From Kutzneria buriramensis (GTDB lineage Bacteria > Actinomycetota > Actinomycetes > Mycobacteriales > Pseudonocardiaceae): 64,000 bases of DNA. The position numbers were made by a program, and so were the translations under genes. The notes beneath the pieces were generated by a model. The model worked only from the letters and a program-made list of their open reading frames with translations. It had not been told where the DNA came from and did not search any database. Shown one piece after another: positions 1-7,527 of the stretch (position 1 is the stretch's first letter; each line of letters begins with the position of its first letter). The DNA lies in assembly GCF_043575855.1 (NCBI RefSeq), contig NZ_CP144375.1, positions 1,984,001-2,048,000 of the forward strand, read 5' to 3'.

Positions 1-88
1 GCTGCGTCGCCCGGTGCTGCAACGCGCTGGTGAGGCCGAAGAAGGCGGCACCCCCGACGGCGGCGGGGACGGCGACCAACAGGTTCAT
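1..88 (-). CDS. Membrane protein N-terminus, possibly DMT-type transporter (partial)
   Basis: Only the first 29 codons lie in the window; the gene runs off the left edge. It starts at ATG 88, overlapping the upstream gene's TGA in a 4-bp ATGA, so it is probably translationally coupled to the glycosyltransferase/acyltransferase fusion. The visible residues form a hydrophobic, Ala/Val-rich first helix followed by Leu-Gln-His-Arg. This resembles the start of actinobacterial drug/metabolite-type (EamA) membrane proteins. The family call is a weak inference from one helix; that it is coding is supported by the coupling and codon usage. Confidence 0.5.
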   Translation of the reverse strand, partial: MNLLVAVPAAVGGAAFFGLTSALQHRATQ

Positions 89-2361
89 GGCGTCCTGCCC
101 GAGAACTCCCGCAACGCGTCGTCCATCCGCGAAGCGAGCGCCGGCCCGTCGGCCGCGCCGCCGCTGGTCACGCAGACGGTCACATGTCGTCCCCAGGTCA
201 ACGCGCCCCACGCGATGGGGACGCCCTCGGCGAGTGGGAGGACCGCGTACGCGGCCTCGATCACCTCGCCGCCCAACGTGACCTTCCACCGCGGCCCCGG
301 AATCACGGACGCGATGGCACCGAACCACCGCGACTGGTACACCAGCCGCGCCAACAGCCGGTGCGCGGGCGCCGGCAGCAACCCGATCAGCCGCACGACG
401 AAATTCGCCGCCTCGGGCGCGCCGGACTCGACGCCATCCCTCACCGCCTCACGCACAAGCTCCAGGCACCGCAACGGATCCGTCTCCCGAACGGGCAGGT
501 CGACGGACACCGCCCCGGTCCAGTTGCCGGCGGCGCGCAGGGTGTCGGTGCCACGCAGCGACCACGGCACCATCACCCGCAGCTGATCCCCTTGATACGC
601 AAGGGCAAACATCGCCAGCAGCAACTCCGTCGGCGTCGCGCCGAGAGCACGGGCGGTGGCGCGAACCTCGGCGCCGGGCAGCTTGACCAAGCCATGCCGA
701 CGAGTCGACCCGAACTTGCGGCCACGCGGCACGGAACCGGCACGCGCCAGCGCGAGCAAACCCTTGAGCCGCAACCGAGGCAGCTTGTGGCTGACCTGAT
801 GCCCGGCGGGACTGGTCCACGCCCGCCCCTTGCCGTCGGTGCCGGCCAACAGCCCCCGGAGCACGGCAACGCCGTCACCGAGGGCGTGGTGCAGCTTGAA
901 CAGCACCGCCGGCGTCTCCCCGCGCACGATCAACGCCACCGCGGTCGCGCCGACCGGCAGCGGCTCGGCGTAGAAGGTGTCCACGGCGTCCCGCAACGGA
1001 ATGTCCACTTCGGACACCAGCGCCTTGGTGTCCACGGACTCGTCCTGTTCCCACCGCGGCCGCCGCAGCCACGACCCTGGATCGACGTGCCCGCGCACGC
1101 CGTGCATGGCGTCCAGCATGCCGGCGACGTCGGCGACGGTGACGTCACCGGACATCTCCAGCACAGAGCCGACATGCTGCGGCACCTGTGGCGTCGTGAT
1201 GTGCACGAACAGCGAGTCCTCGGCGGACAGCACCCGCCCGAGCCGCTCGGGACGCGTCGAGTTCAGCGCGACCAGGCCATCCTCGACCAGCCGCTCGGCG
1301 GCCTGCTTCAGCGCCAGCCGCTCCATCGCGGCCAGCCGCGGCTGGTCGCGGACGGCCGCCGCCAGCTCGCCGTCCCGTTCGCACACCACGGCGATGCCGG
1401 CGTCGGCCATGAGCCGCGCGTTGGCCCGCCCGTGAGCCGCGATCGGCCGGTGCATCAGCACCGGCCGACCGACCGCGAGGGCTTCCAGCGAGGTGGCGCC
1501 GCCGGCATTGGTGACCACCACGTCCGCGGCCACCATGAGCGTCGACATCTGGTCGGTCCACCCGAGCACCCGAACCCGCGAATCGTCGCCGATCGCGGCC
1601 CCGATCCGGGCCCGCAACCGCTCGTTGCGCCCGCAGACCACCACGACCACGCCGTCCGGGTTGCCGACCAGCAGCTCCTTGACGGTGTCCTCGGACCGGC
1701 CGAAACCCAGCGACCCGCAGGCCACCAGCGAGACGAACTTGTCCTGGGGCAGCTCCAACTCGACGCGCGCGGCCGCGCGATCACCCGGTTGGAAGACCTC
1801 GTCGGCGGTCGGCGCGGAGATCGCCACCGTCGCGCCGGGCGCGCTGCGCGCCGCCACCGGCACGGCGACCTCGTGCATCACCAGGTTGAGGTCGATGCCC
1901 TGGTACACCCAGAACGGGTGCGGCGCGAAGTCCGACACCCACGCGCCGATCGGCGCCTCCAGCCCGCGGTGCCGGCGCAGCCAGTCCAGGCCGGCGGTGC
2001 CGAGCGGGTAGGTGGACAGGACCAGGTCCGGCTGGATCCGGTCGATCTGGGTGGCCAGCCGCCGGCCGGCCCATTCGCCGACGAACCGCTTGGACGCCTT
2101 CGCGAACCACCGGTGGCGCCACACCGAGTCGTAGAAGAACTCGTACAGCCAGGGGGTTCGCTCCACGTTGGTGACGTAGATCCGGCGGAACGCCGGCCCC
2201 ACGCCCCGGCCCATCACGTCGAGCGTGTCCAGCCAGTGTGTCGTCGCGTCGGGCCACAGCCGGCCGGCGGCCGCGCGGAGCGCACGGCCGGTGGCGTTGT
2301 GGCCCTCACCCATGTCGGCGGACAGAATCAGGATCCGTCGTGGCGTCGCCGAGTCCAGCAC
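85..2361 (-). CDS. Glycosyltransferase (MGDG-synthase type) fused to WS/DGAT-like acyltransferase
   Basis: A 758-residue two-domain protein. Residues 8-380 look like a GT28/MGDG-synthase glycosyltransferase: an N-terminal GEGH loop near residue 18-21 and a nucleotide-sugar site with NAGGATSLEA at 285-294. Residues 385-758 look like a wax ester synthase/diacylglycerol acyltransferase, with the catalytic HHxxxDG motif as HHALGDG at 491-497. The inferred job is glycosylation plus acylation of a lipid. Each family normally occurs as a separate protein of about 380-470 residues, so the fusion is notable. The GTG start lacks a clear ribosome-binding site. It diverges from the benzoylformate decarboxylase and overlaps a membrane-protein gene downstream. 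Confidence 0.85.
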   Translation of the reverse strand: MLDSATPRRILILSADMGEGHNATGRALRAAAGRLWPDATTHWLDTLDVMGRGVGPAFRRIYVTNVERTPWLYEFFYDSVWRHRWFAKASKRFVGEWAGRRLATQIDRIQPDLVLSTYPLGTAGLDWLRRHRGLEAPIGAWVSDFAPHPFWVYQGIDLNLVMHEVAVPVAARSAPGATVAISAPTADEVFQPGDRAAARVELELPQDKFVSLVACGSLGFGRSEDTVKELLVGNPDGVVVVVCGRNERLRARIGAAIGDDSRVRVLGWTDQMSTLMVAADVVVTNAGGATSLEALAVGRPVLMHRPIAAHGRANARLMADAGIAVVCERDGELAAAVRDQPRLAAMERLALKQAAERLVEDGLVALNSTRPERLGRVLSAEDSLFVHITTPQVPQHVGSVLEMSGDVTVADVAGMLDAMHGVRGHVDPGSWLRRPRWEQDESVDTKALVSEVDIPLRDAVDTFYAEPLPVGATAVALIVRGETPAVLFKLHHALGDGVAVLRGLLAGTDGKGRAWTSPAGHQVSHKLPRLRLKGLLALARAGSVPRGRKFGSTRRHGLVKLPGAEVRATARALGATPTELLLAMFALAYQGDQLRVMVPWSLRGTDTLRAAGNWTGAVSVDLPVRETDPLRCLELVREAVRDGVESGAPEAANFVVRLIGLLPAPAHRLLARLVYQSRWFGAIASVIPGPRWKVTLGGEVIEAAYAVLPLAEGVPIAWGALTWGRHVTVCVTSGGAADGPALASRMDDALREFSGRTP

Positions 2362-2465
2362 AGTGATCAGCTTGACTCACCCGGGCCCGCCGCGCCACAC
2401 GACTTATCGGATGATGTCGATCTCCGGTCACGCTACCGGGTGACCATCTGGTGACCGACCGTGAT

Positions 2466-2471
2466 TACACT
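2466..2471 (+). promoter_or_regulatory. -10 element TACACT for a leaderless transcript
   Basis: TACACT (TANNNT form) ends 7 nt before the ATG at 2479, so transcription should begin at or next to that ATG and give a leaderless mRNA. A weak -35 (GTGACC-like) lies near 2440-2445 at suboptimal spacing. There is no Shine-Dalgarno sequence before 2479, which fits leaderless initiation, common in actinobacteria. Confidence 0.5.
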
Positions 2472-2478
2472 GCCGCCC

Positions 2479-4059
2479 ATGGGGTCTGTCCGGGATGTGA
2501 CGCGGGATCTGCTGCGGAGTTGGGGCTGCACAACGGTGTTCGGCAACCCCGGTTCCACCGAGCTGCCGTTCCTGGCGGACTGGCCGGACGACTTCCGCTA
2601 CGTGCTGGGGCTGCACGAATCGTCGGTGGTCGCGATGGCCGACGGGTACGCCCAGTTCAGCGGCCGGCCGGCCGTGGTCAACCTGCACTCGTCCGGCGGT
2701 GTCGGCCACGGCCTGGGCAGCCTGGTGACGGCGTTCCGCAACCGCACGCCGCTGCTGGTGATCGCCGGCCAGCAGGCGCGGTCGCTGCTCAACGGGGAAC
2801 CGTTCCTGGGTGCGATCGACGCGCCGGAGTTCCCCCGTCCGTACGTGAAGTGGAGCGCCCAGCCGGCGCGGGCGGCGGACGTGCCGGCGGCACTGGCACG
2901 AGCGCTGCACATGGCCACTCAGCCGCCACAGGGTCCCGTTTTCGTGTCAGTGCCGGTGGACGACTGGGACCAGCCCGGAGTTGACGTTCCGTCACGTCCG
3001 CAGGTCACCGGCTTCGCGCCCGACCGGGACGCCGTCGCGGCGCTCGCGGCGGCCCTGGACGCCAGCGAGCGGCCGGCGATCGTGTTCGGGGCGTCGGTGG
3101 ACGCGGACGACGCCGTCGAGGACGCCATCACGCTGGCCGAGCGCACCAACGCGGCGGTGTGGGCGTCGCCGATGTCGTCGCGCTGTTCCTTCCCCGAGGA
3201 CCATCCGCTGTTCGCGGGCTTCCTGCCGCCGGCCGACCGGCAGCTGCGGCTGACGTTGCAGGCCTACGACCGCGTGCTGGTCATCGGCGCGCCCGCGTTC
3301 GTCTACCACGTCGAAACCCCTGCCGACGGGCCGGAACTGCCGCCGCTGCACCTCGTGCACGACGACCCGACAGCCCTGTCCTGGGCGCCGGCCGGCGCCG
3401 GGCTGTTGTCGACACCCGGACGGGCGATTCGCGCCCTGAACGCCCTGGTGGCGCCGGCTTCCCGGCCCGCACCGTCACCTCGGCCGCAAGCGGCGGCCCC
3501 GGCGGCGACGGTGCCGATGACCGGCGCGTACGTGCTGGCCGCGGTGCGGCGGGCACTGCCGGCCGACGGCGTGATCGTCGAGGAGGTCCCGAGCCACCGC
3601 AACGACCTGCGCGAACACCTGCCGATCACGGCGCGTGGCCGAGGGTTCTTCACCATCGCCAGCGGCGTGCTCGGCTACGGGCTGCCCGGCGCGGTCGGCG
3701 TGTCGCTGGCCGCCCCGGAGCGGCCGGTGATCGCGGTCGTCGGCGACGGCTCGGCGATGTACGGCATCCAGGCGCTGTGGACCGCCGCCAAGGAGCACGC
3801 GCCGGTGACGTTCGTCGTGCTGGACAACACCCAGTACGGGGCGCTGCGGTCGATGGCCGACAGCGCCGGCGTGGCCAAGGTGCCCGGCGTCGACCTGGGC
3901 GGGCTGGACTTCTGCGCGCTGGCCGCGGGCATGGGGTGCCGGTCACGTCTGGTGGAGCATCCGTCGGAACTGGACGAGGCGCTGGCCGCCGCCGTTCGGT
4001 CCACCGAGCCCGCTGTCCTGCATGTTCGGGTCGATCCGGGGTACTCGCCACTGTATTAG
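2479..4059 (+). CDS. mdlC: Benzoylformate decarboxylase
   Basis: A 526-residue thiamine-diphosphate enzyme expected to convert benzoylformate to benzaldehyde and CO2. From the chosen ATG, Ser26 (in FGNPGS), Glu47 and His70 (in NLHS) fall at exactly the numbers of the characterised Pseudomonas putida enzyme, and a second His follows in FVYH near 280. The ThDP motif starts GDGSAMYG. This numbering match is why I start at 2479 rather than at the GTG six codons earlier. No other mandelate-pathway gene is in the window, so the physiological 2-oxoacid is uncertain; a related aromatic or branched 2-oxoacid is possible. Confidence 0.85.
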   Translation: MGSVRDVTRDLLRSWGCTTVFGNPGSTELPFLADWPDDFRYVLGLHESSVVAMADGYAQFSGRPAVVNLHSSGGVGHGLGSLVTAFRNRTPLLVIAGQQARSLLNGEPFLGAIDAPEFPRPYVKWSAQPARAADVPAALARALHMATQPPQGPVFVSVPVDDWDQPGVDVPSRPQVTGFAPDRDAVAALAAALDASERPAIVFGASVDADDAVEDAITLAERTNAAVWASPMSSRCSFPEDHPLFAGFLPPADRQLRLTLQAYDRVLVIGAPAFVYHVETPADGPELPPLHLVHDDPTALSWAPAGAGLLSTPGRAIRALNALVAPASRPAPSPRPQAAAPAATVPMTGAYVLAAVRRALPADGVIVEEVPSHRNDLREHLPITARGRGFFTIASGVLGYGLPGAVGVSLAAPERPVIAVVGDGSAMYGIQALWTAAKEHAPVTFVVLDNTQYGALRSMADSAGVAKVPGVDLGGLDFCALAAGMGCRSRLVEHPSELDEALAAAVRSTEPAVLHVRVDPGYSPLY

Positions 4060-4139
4060 CGGCCCGTGTTACCTTGGATCGTATCCCCGAACTGGCTGGT
4101 CAAGCGCCCGGTCGTGGGCATTTTTCACGAAGGAGCGCA

Positions 4140-5474
4140 GTGTCGGACGTGCAGACCAAGCGAGGGTTCTGGGCCCGCGTCGCTGACTCCTTCCTGCCCA
4201 GGTCGACCGAGGACGCGCCGACGCTGGCGGTGCCGGCGTGGCTGCGCCGGGCGACGCCGTGGGTGATCGTCGCGGTGATCGCCTGGTTCGTGGTGTGCAG
4301 CCTGATCTGGCCGGTCGGCATGTGGTTCCAGGTCGACCTGGAGGTGTACCGGGCCGGCGGGCTGACCGTGCTGGACGGGCGCTCGCTGTACGACCACCCG
4401 CTGGTGGCCAGCCTCATGTTCACGTACACGCCGTTCGCGGCGATCATCTTCGCGCCGCTGGCGCTGCTGCCGCTGGGCACCATCACCACCACCGTGTACA
4501 CGATCATCACCGTGCTCCTGCTGCTGTTCGCGGTGGCGCGGTGCTGGCGGTGGCTGGGGTTCAAGCGGGACCGCGCGGTGGTGGGCGTCGTGCTGCTGTG
4601 CACCGCCCTGGCGCTGATGTTCGAGCCGGTGCGGACCACGCTGTACCTGGGCCAGATCAACGTGCTGCTGCTGGCGATCGTCGTCGGCGACCTACTGCGC
4701 ACCCGCAAGTCGTCCTGGACCGGTGTCGGCGTGGGTATCGCCGCCGGCATCAAGCTGACGCCGCTGGTGTTCATCCCGTACCTGCTGCTGACCAGGCAGT
4801 TCAAGGCCGCCGGCGTGGCGATGGCCAGCTTCGTGGGCACCATCGCGCTGGGGTTCGTCCTCAAGCCGAAGGACGCGTACAGCTACTGGATCGGCGGCAA
4901 GTTCGGCGAGGTCTCCCGGGTTGGTGACGTGTGGTCCCCCGGCAACCAGACGCTGCGCGGCTTCCTCGCCCGGCTGGTGTCGCCGCCCGAAGCCACCCAG
5001 AACATCTGGGTCGTCGGGGCCGCGGTCATCGGCGTGCTCGGCTTCGCCGCCGCCGTCGTCGCCCACCGCCGCGGCGAGGAGCTGCTCGCCGTCAGCGTCG
5101 TCGGGCTGCTGTCCACCGCGGTGTCGCCGTACTCGTGGTCGCACCACTGGGTGTGGTTCGTGCCGCTGTTCATCTTCGCGCTGCACCGGGCCCTGACCAC
5201 CCGCAAGGCGTCCATGTGGGTGCTCACCGCGTACGTGTTCATCACCGCGTTCGCGTGGCCGGTGGGCTTCCCCGTGCACGATCCGGGGGCGCGGGCCGCC
5301 ACCGGCATCTGGGCCATCGACTGGGCCGGCGACGTCGTCACCCGCAACGAGTACGTCATCTGCTTCCTGGTGACGGCCGTGTTCACGCTGGTGCATCTGC
5401 GCCGGTCGAAGGCCGTGGCGTCAGCCGACGGGGTGATCGACAACCTCGATCGGCGTGCCCAGCCGGTAAAGTAG
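4140..5474 (+). CDS. GT87-family polyprenyl-phosphate mannosyltransferase (PimE-like)
   Basis: A 444-residue multi-pass membrane glycosyltransferase of the GT87/GT-C type. A hydrophobic helix at about 41-60 is followed by Asp66 in the VDLEVYRAGG loop, the position of the catalytic Asp in PimE-like alpha-1,2-mannosyltransferases. About ten further hydrophobic segments follow, with Leu/Val/Ile-rich stretches and a WSPGNQ loop. It probably uses polyprenyl-phosphate-mannose outside the membrane to extend phosphatidylinositol mannosides or a similar glycolipid. The GTG start is preceded by AAGGAG at 4130-4135. The exact acceptor cannot be read from sequence. Confidence 0.85.
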   Translation: MSDVQTKRGFWARVADSFLPRSTEDAPTLAVPAWLRRATPWVIVAVIAWFVVCSLIWPVGMWFQVDLEVYRAGGLTVLDGRSLYDHPLVASLMFTYTPFAAIIFAPLALLPLGTITTTVYTIITVLLLLFAVARCWRWLGFKRDRAVVGVVLLCTALALMFEPVRTTLYLGQINVLLLAIVVGDLLRTRKSSWTGVGVGIAAGIKLTPLVFIPYLLLTRQFKAAGVAMASFVGTIALGFVLKPKDAYSYWIGGKFGEVSRVGDVWSPGNQTLRGFLARLVSPPEATQNIWVVGAAVIGVLGFAAAVVAHRRGEELLAVSVVGLLSTAVSPYSWSHHWVWFVPLFIFALHRALTTRKASMWVLTAYVFITAFAWPVGFPVHDPGARAATGIWAIDWAGDVVTRNEYVICFLVTAVFTLVHLRRSKAVASADGVIDNLDRRAQPVK

Positions 5475-5515
5475 CGGTCAAGCCCGGCACACGGGCCGCG
5501 AGGCGCTGGCCCGCG

Positions 5516-5549
5516 AAGGGTTCGGATAGCCCATGGCATTCGAACCCTT
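5516..5549 (+). terminator. Intergenic hairpin after the GT87 gene
   Basis: A 9-bp perfect stem (AAGGGTTCG, 5516-5524, with CGAACCCTT, 5541-5549) encloses a 16-nt loop. It sits 42 nt after the mannosyltransferase stop and 12 nt before the next ATG. It lacks a proper U-tract, so it could be a terminator, a read-through control, or a structure affecting initiation of the following gene. Confidence 0.45.
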
Positions 5550-5561
5550 TGGGGCACAACC

Positions 5562-5951
5562 ATGTTCGCGGTTCCCGGCCGGCTTCCCGACGGCACTCGC
5601 GTCGTCACCACCATCCGCCACGACCGGCGCGCGCGGATGGCCACCATCCGCCTCGCCGACATCCCGCCGTTCACCGTCGTCGTGCGCGGCCAGCACCTCG
5701 CCGACCTGAGCGAGGCCCTCCGCGAGGGCGACAGCCTCGGCGTGCCCTGCCGGCACGCCGTGCACGGCGACTGGCTGCTCGGCGTGCACCCGCACCAGTG
5801 GTGGGTCAACCCGCACGCCGCGCGCCTGCCGATGGAGCTCTACCTGCTGCTGCCCGACGATCAGCAGCTGGTGGTCGTGTTCACGCCGGAGGAAGTCGAC
5901 CAGCTGCTGTTCGCACTGCCGGACCTCGAGCTTCTCGGAGCCGACCAGTGA
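5562..5951 (+). CDS. Conserved-looking hypothetical protein, 129 aa
   Basis: I do not recognise a family. The protein has no signal peptide or membrane segment. A central stretch is rich in Trp, His and Pro (HPHQWWVNPH, near residues 77-86) and the C-terminus is acidic and leucine-rich. Its stop overlaps the GTG of the downstream HicB-like reading frame by 4 bp, so the two were once a coupled pair. That pairing could suggest a toxin-antitoxin or regulator pair, but the protein lacks the small basic dsRBD look of HicA, so I give no function. Confidence 0.6.
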   Translation: MFAVPGRLPDGTRVVTTIRHDRRARMATIRLADIPPFTVVVRGQHLADLSEALREGDSLGVPCRHAVHGDWLLGVHPHQWWVNPHAARLPMELYLLLPDDQQLVVVFTPEEVDQLLFALPDLELLGADQ

Positions 5952-6167
5952 GCACGTACGCGGTCATCGTCGAACGCGCCGATGACGGTGGTTACGGCGC
6001 GTGGTCTCCCGACCTGCCCGGCTGTGTGGCCCTGGGCGATACCCCCCGAGGAGACCTTGCAGGAAATGCGGGAAGCCATCCGCAGCCACCTTCAGGTCAT
6101 GCGCGAATCGGGCGAAGCGATGCCCCGCCCGAGCACCGTCGTCGCCACCACCGTCGAAGCAGCCTGA
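5948..6167 (+). pseudogene. HicB-like antitoxin gene with +1 frameshift
   Basis: From GTG 5948 the frame reads a HicB-type start: YAVIVERADDGGYGAWSPDL then PGCVALGDT. At a six-C run (about 6039-6044) it shifts; the continuation PEETLQEMREAIRSHLQ, typical of HicB, lies in the next frame to TGA 6167. Removing one C restores a 72-residue HicB-like protein. HicB domains are partially degraded RNase-H-like folds that usually neutralise HicA toxins; no HicA is adjacent. Either the gene is inactivated or the homopolymer is a sequencing error. Confidence 0.75.
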
Positions 6168-6195
6168 CTCCTTGGCCCTGTCGGTCCCGATTTCT

Positions 6196-6241
6196 GCCTG
6201 AAACCTACATTCGTTCTGTCTGTGAGCGCGACTCGCCGGGG
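6196..6241. repeat. Copy A of the dispersed convergent-gene element
   Basis: The core GCCTGAAACCTACATTCG (6196-6213), a short variable spacer, then GAGCGCGACTCGCCGGGG (6224-6241). The same core recurs at 15231-15275 (there as an inverted pair) and 58595-58640. All copies lie between the 3' ends of converging genes, here the HicB-like pseudogene and the amino-acid dehydrogenase. Confidence 0.8.
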
Positions 6242-6260
6242 TGGGGGTTGACCAGGTCGA

Positions 6261-7394
6261 TTAGGGGAGGGCGGGCGTCGCAGTGTGAGACACCCGGCCG
6301 CGGAGCTCCATGGCGGTGCGGACGCGGGATTCGGCCAGGGACCTGGCGGCGGCGTGGGTGGTGACATCGGTGCTGGCGGCCACCTCCACGACGGTGGTGG
6401 CGTTGGCGCGGAGCTTGCTGGAGATGGTGGCGTAGATGGCGGCGGGGTCGGGGCGGAAGGCGGAGTGTCGGGCGTCCATGGCGAAGGCCGCGGCGACGAC
6501 CCCGCCGGCGTTGGCGATGAAGTCGGGCAGCACGGTGATGCCCCGGGCGGCCAACACCTCCTGGGCCGCCGAGGACGTAGGCATGTTGGCGCCCTCGACG
6601 ACGACCGAGGCGGTGATCCGGCCGGCGAGGGAGTCGTCGATGACGTCCTGCAACGCGCACGGAACCAGCACGTCGGTGGGCACCAGCAACTCCGCGCCGA
6701 GGGCCAGCTGCGAACCACCGGAGTACTCCACGACGGCCGCGTCACCGGGCACCGCCAGCAGGCGATCGACGTCCAACCCGGCGGGATCGTGCACGGCGCC
6801 CAGAGCGGAGGAAACGGCGACGACGGTGGCGCCGAGCTCGGCGTAGCGACGAGCGGCGGCGCGGCCGACGGCGCCGAAGCCCTGGATGGCGACCCGCTTG
6901 CCGGACAGCGGCACCACGGCGTCGGTGGCCTCGGCGACGCCGTAGCCGGTGACGCCGAGCTCGTCGTACGGCACCCCGCCCAGCTCGGCGGGGGTGCCGA
7001 CGGCGGCGCCGCGGTCCCGGAGTTCGTCCTGCACGATGGCGGCGTCCCGCTCCGTCAGTCCCATGTCGAGGCCGACGACGTACTCGGACGGGATCTCGTT
7101 GGACAGCAGCCGAACGAACGCCCGCAGCGCGGCCTCCTTGTCCGGCGACGACGGGTCGAACCGGATGCCGGCCTTGGCCCCGCCGAAGAACAGGTCGACG
7201 CCGGCCCACTTCCACGTCATGACCCGCGCCAGCCGCGCCACCTCACCGACGGTCAGCGTGGCGCTCATCCGCGTCCCGCCCTTGCCCATGCCCCGCGCGG
7301 TGTTGTCGATCACCAGCACCCCGCGCATGCCGGTCCGCGTGTCGGACACGCAGACGACCTTCTCCGGGCCCCACTCGTCCATCAGCTCGAACAT
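6261..7394 (-). CDS. Glu/Leu/Phe/Val dehydrogenase family protein
   Basis: A 377-residue NAD(P)-dependent amino-acid dehydrogenase. The substrate-binding and catalytic lysines are visible as TWKWAG (Lys62) and FFGGAKAGI (Lys74). The Rossmann domain begins with VAIQGFGAVG near residue 169, and VVEGANMPT follows as in glutamate/leucine dehydrogenases. It would interconvert an L-amino acid and its 2-oxoacid. It is divergent from an aldehyde dehydrogenase, glutaryl-CoA dehydrogenase and 2-oxoacid dehydrogenase E1 operon, so 2-aminoadipate is an attractive substrate (inference). Leucine, valine or glutamate remain possible. Confidence 0.85.
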   Translation of the reverse strand: MFELMDEWGPEKVVCVSDTRTGMRGVLVIDNTARGMGKGGTRMSATLTVGEVARLARVMTWKWAGVDLFFGGAKAGIRFDPSSPDKEAALRAFVRLLSNEIPSEYVVGLDMGLTERDAAIVQDELRDRGAAVGTPAELGGVPYDELGVTGYGVAEATDAVVPLSGKRVAIQGFGAVGRAAARRYAELGATVVAVSSALGAVHDPAGLDVDRLLAVPGDAAVVEYSGGSQLALGAELLVPTDVLVPCALQDVIDDSLAGRITASVVVEGANMPTSSAAQEVLAARGITVLPDFIANAGGVVAAAFAMDARHSAFRPDPAAIYATISSKLRANATTVVEVAASTDVTTHAAARSLAESRVRTAMELRGRVSHTATPALP

Positions 7395-7400
7395 GGCCCC

Positions 7401-7406
7401 ACGCTA
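7401..7406 (-). promoter_or_regulatory. -10 TAGCGT, probable leaderless start
   Basis: Read on the minus strand, TAGCGT (TANNNT) ends 6 nt before the ATG at 7394, spaced as for a leaderless mRNA. No convincing Shine-Dalgarno precedes this ATG. The -35 region is not recognisable. Confidence 0.35.
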
Positions 7407-7527
7407 GCGACATGCAGGAGGAAAAGGCCTCTGGGATCCAAGGACCAGCAATGCTGCACCTCGCCACCAACAGCCCGTGGGCTCCCGGAGTTGGCGGACG
7501 ACCGGTGGGTTGGCCAAGGTAGACGTC

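Noticed and set aside
5516..5549. Hairpin with a TTCGA-like arm considered as a tRNA fragment
   Set aside because: Only one stem is present; there is no acceptor stem, anticodon arm or CCA region within 70-95 nt.
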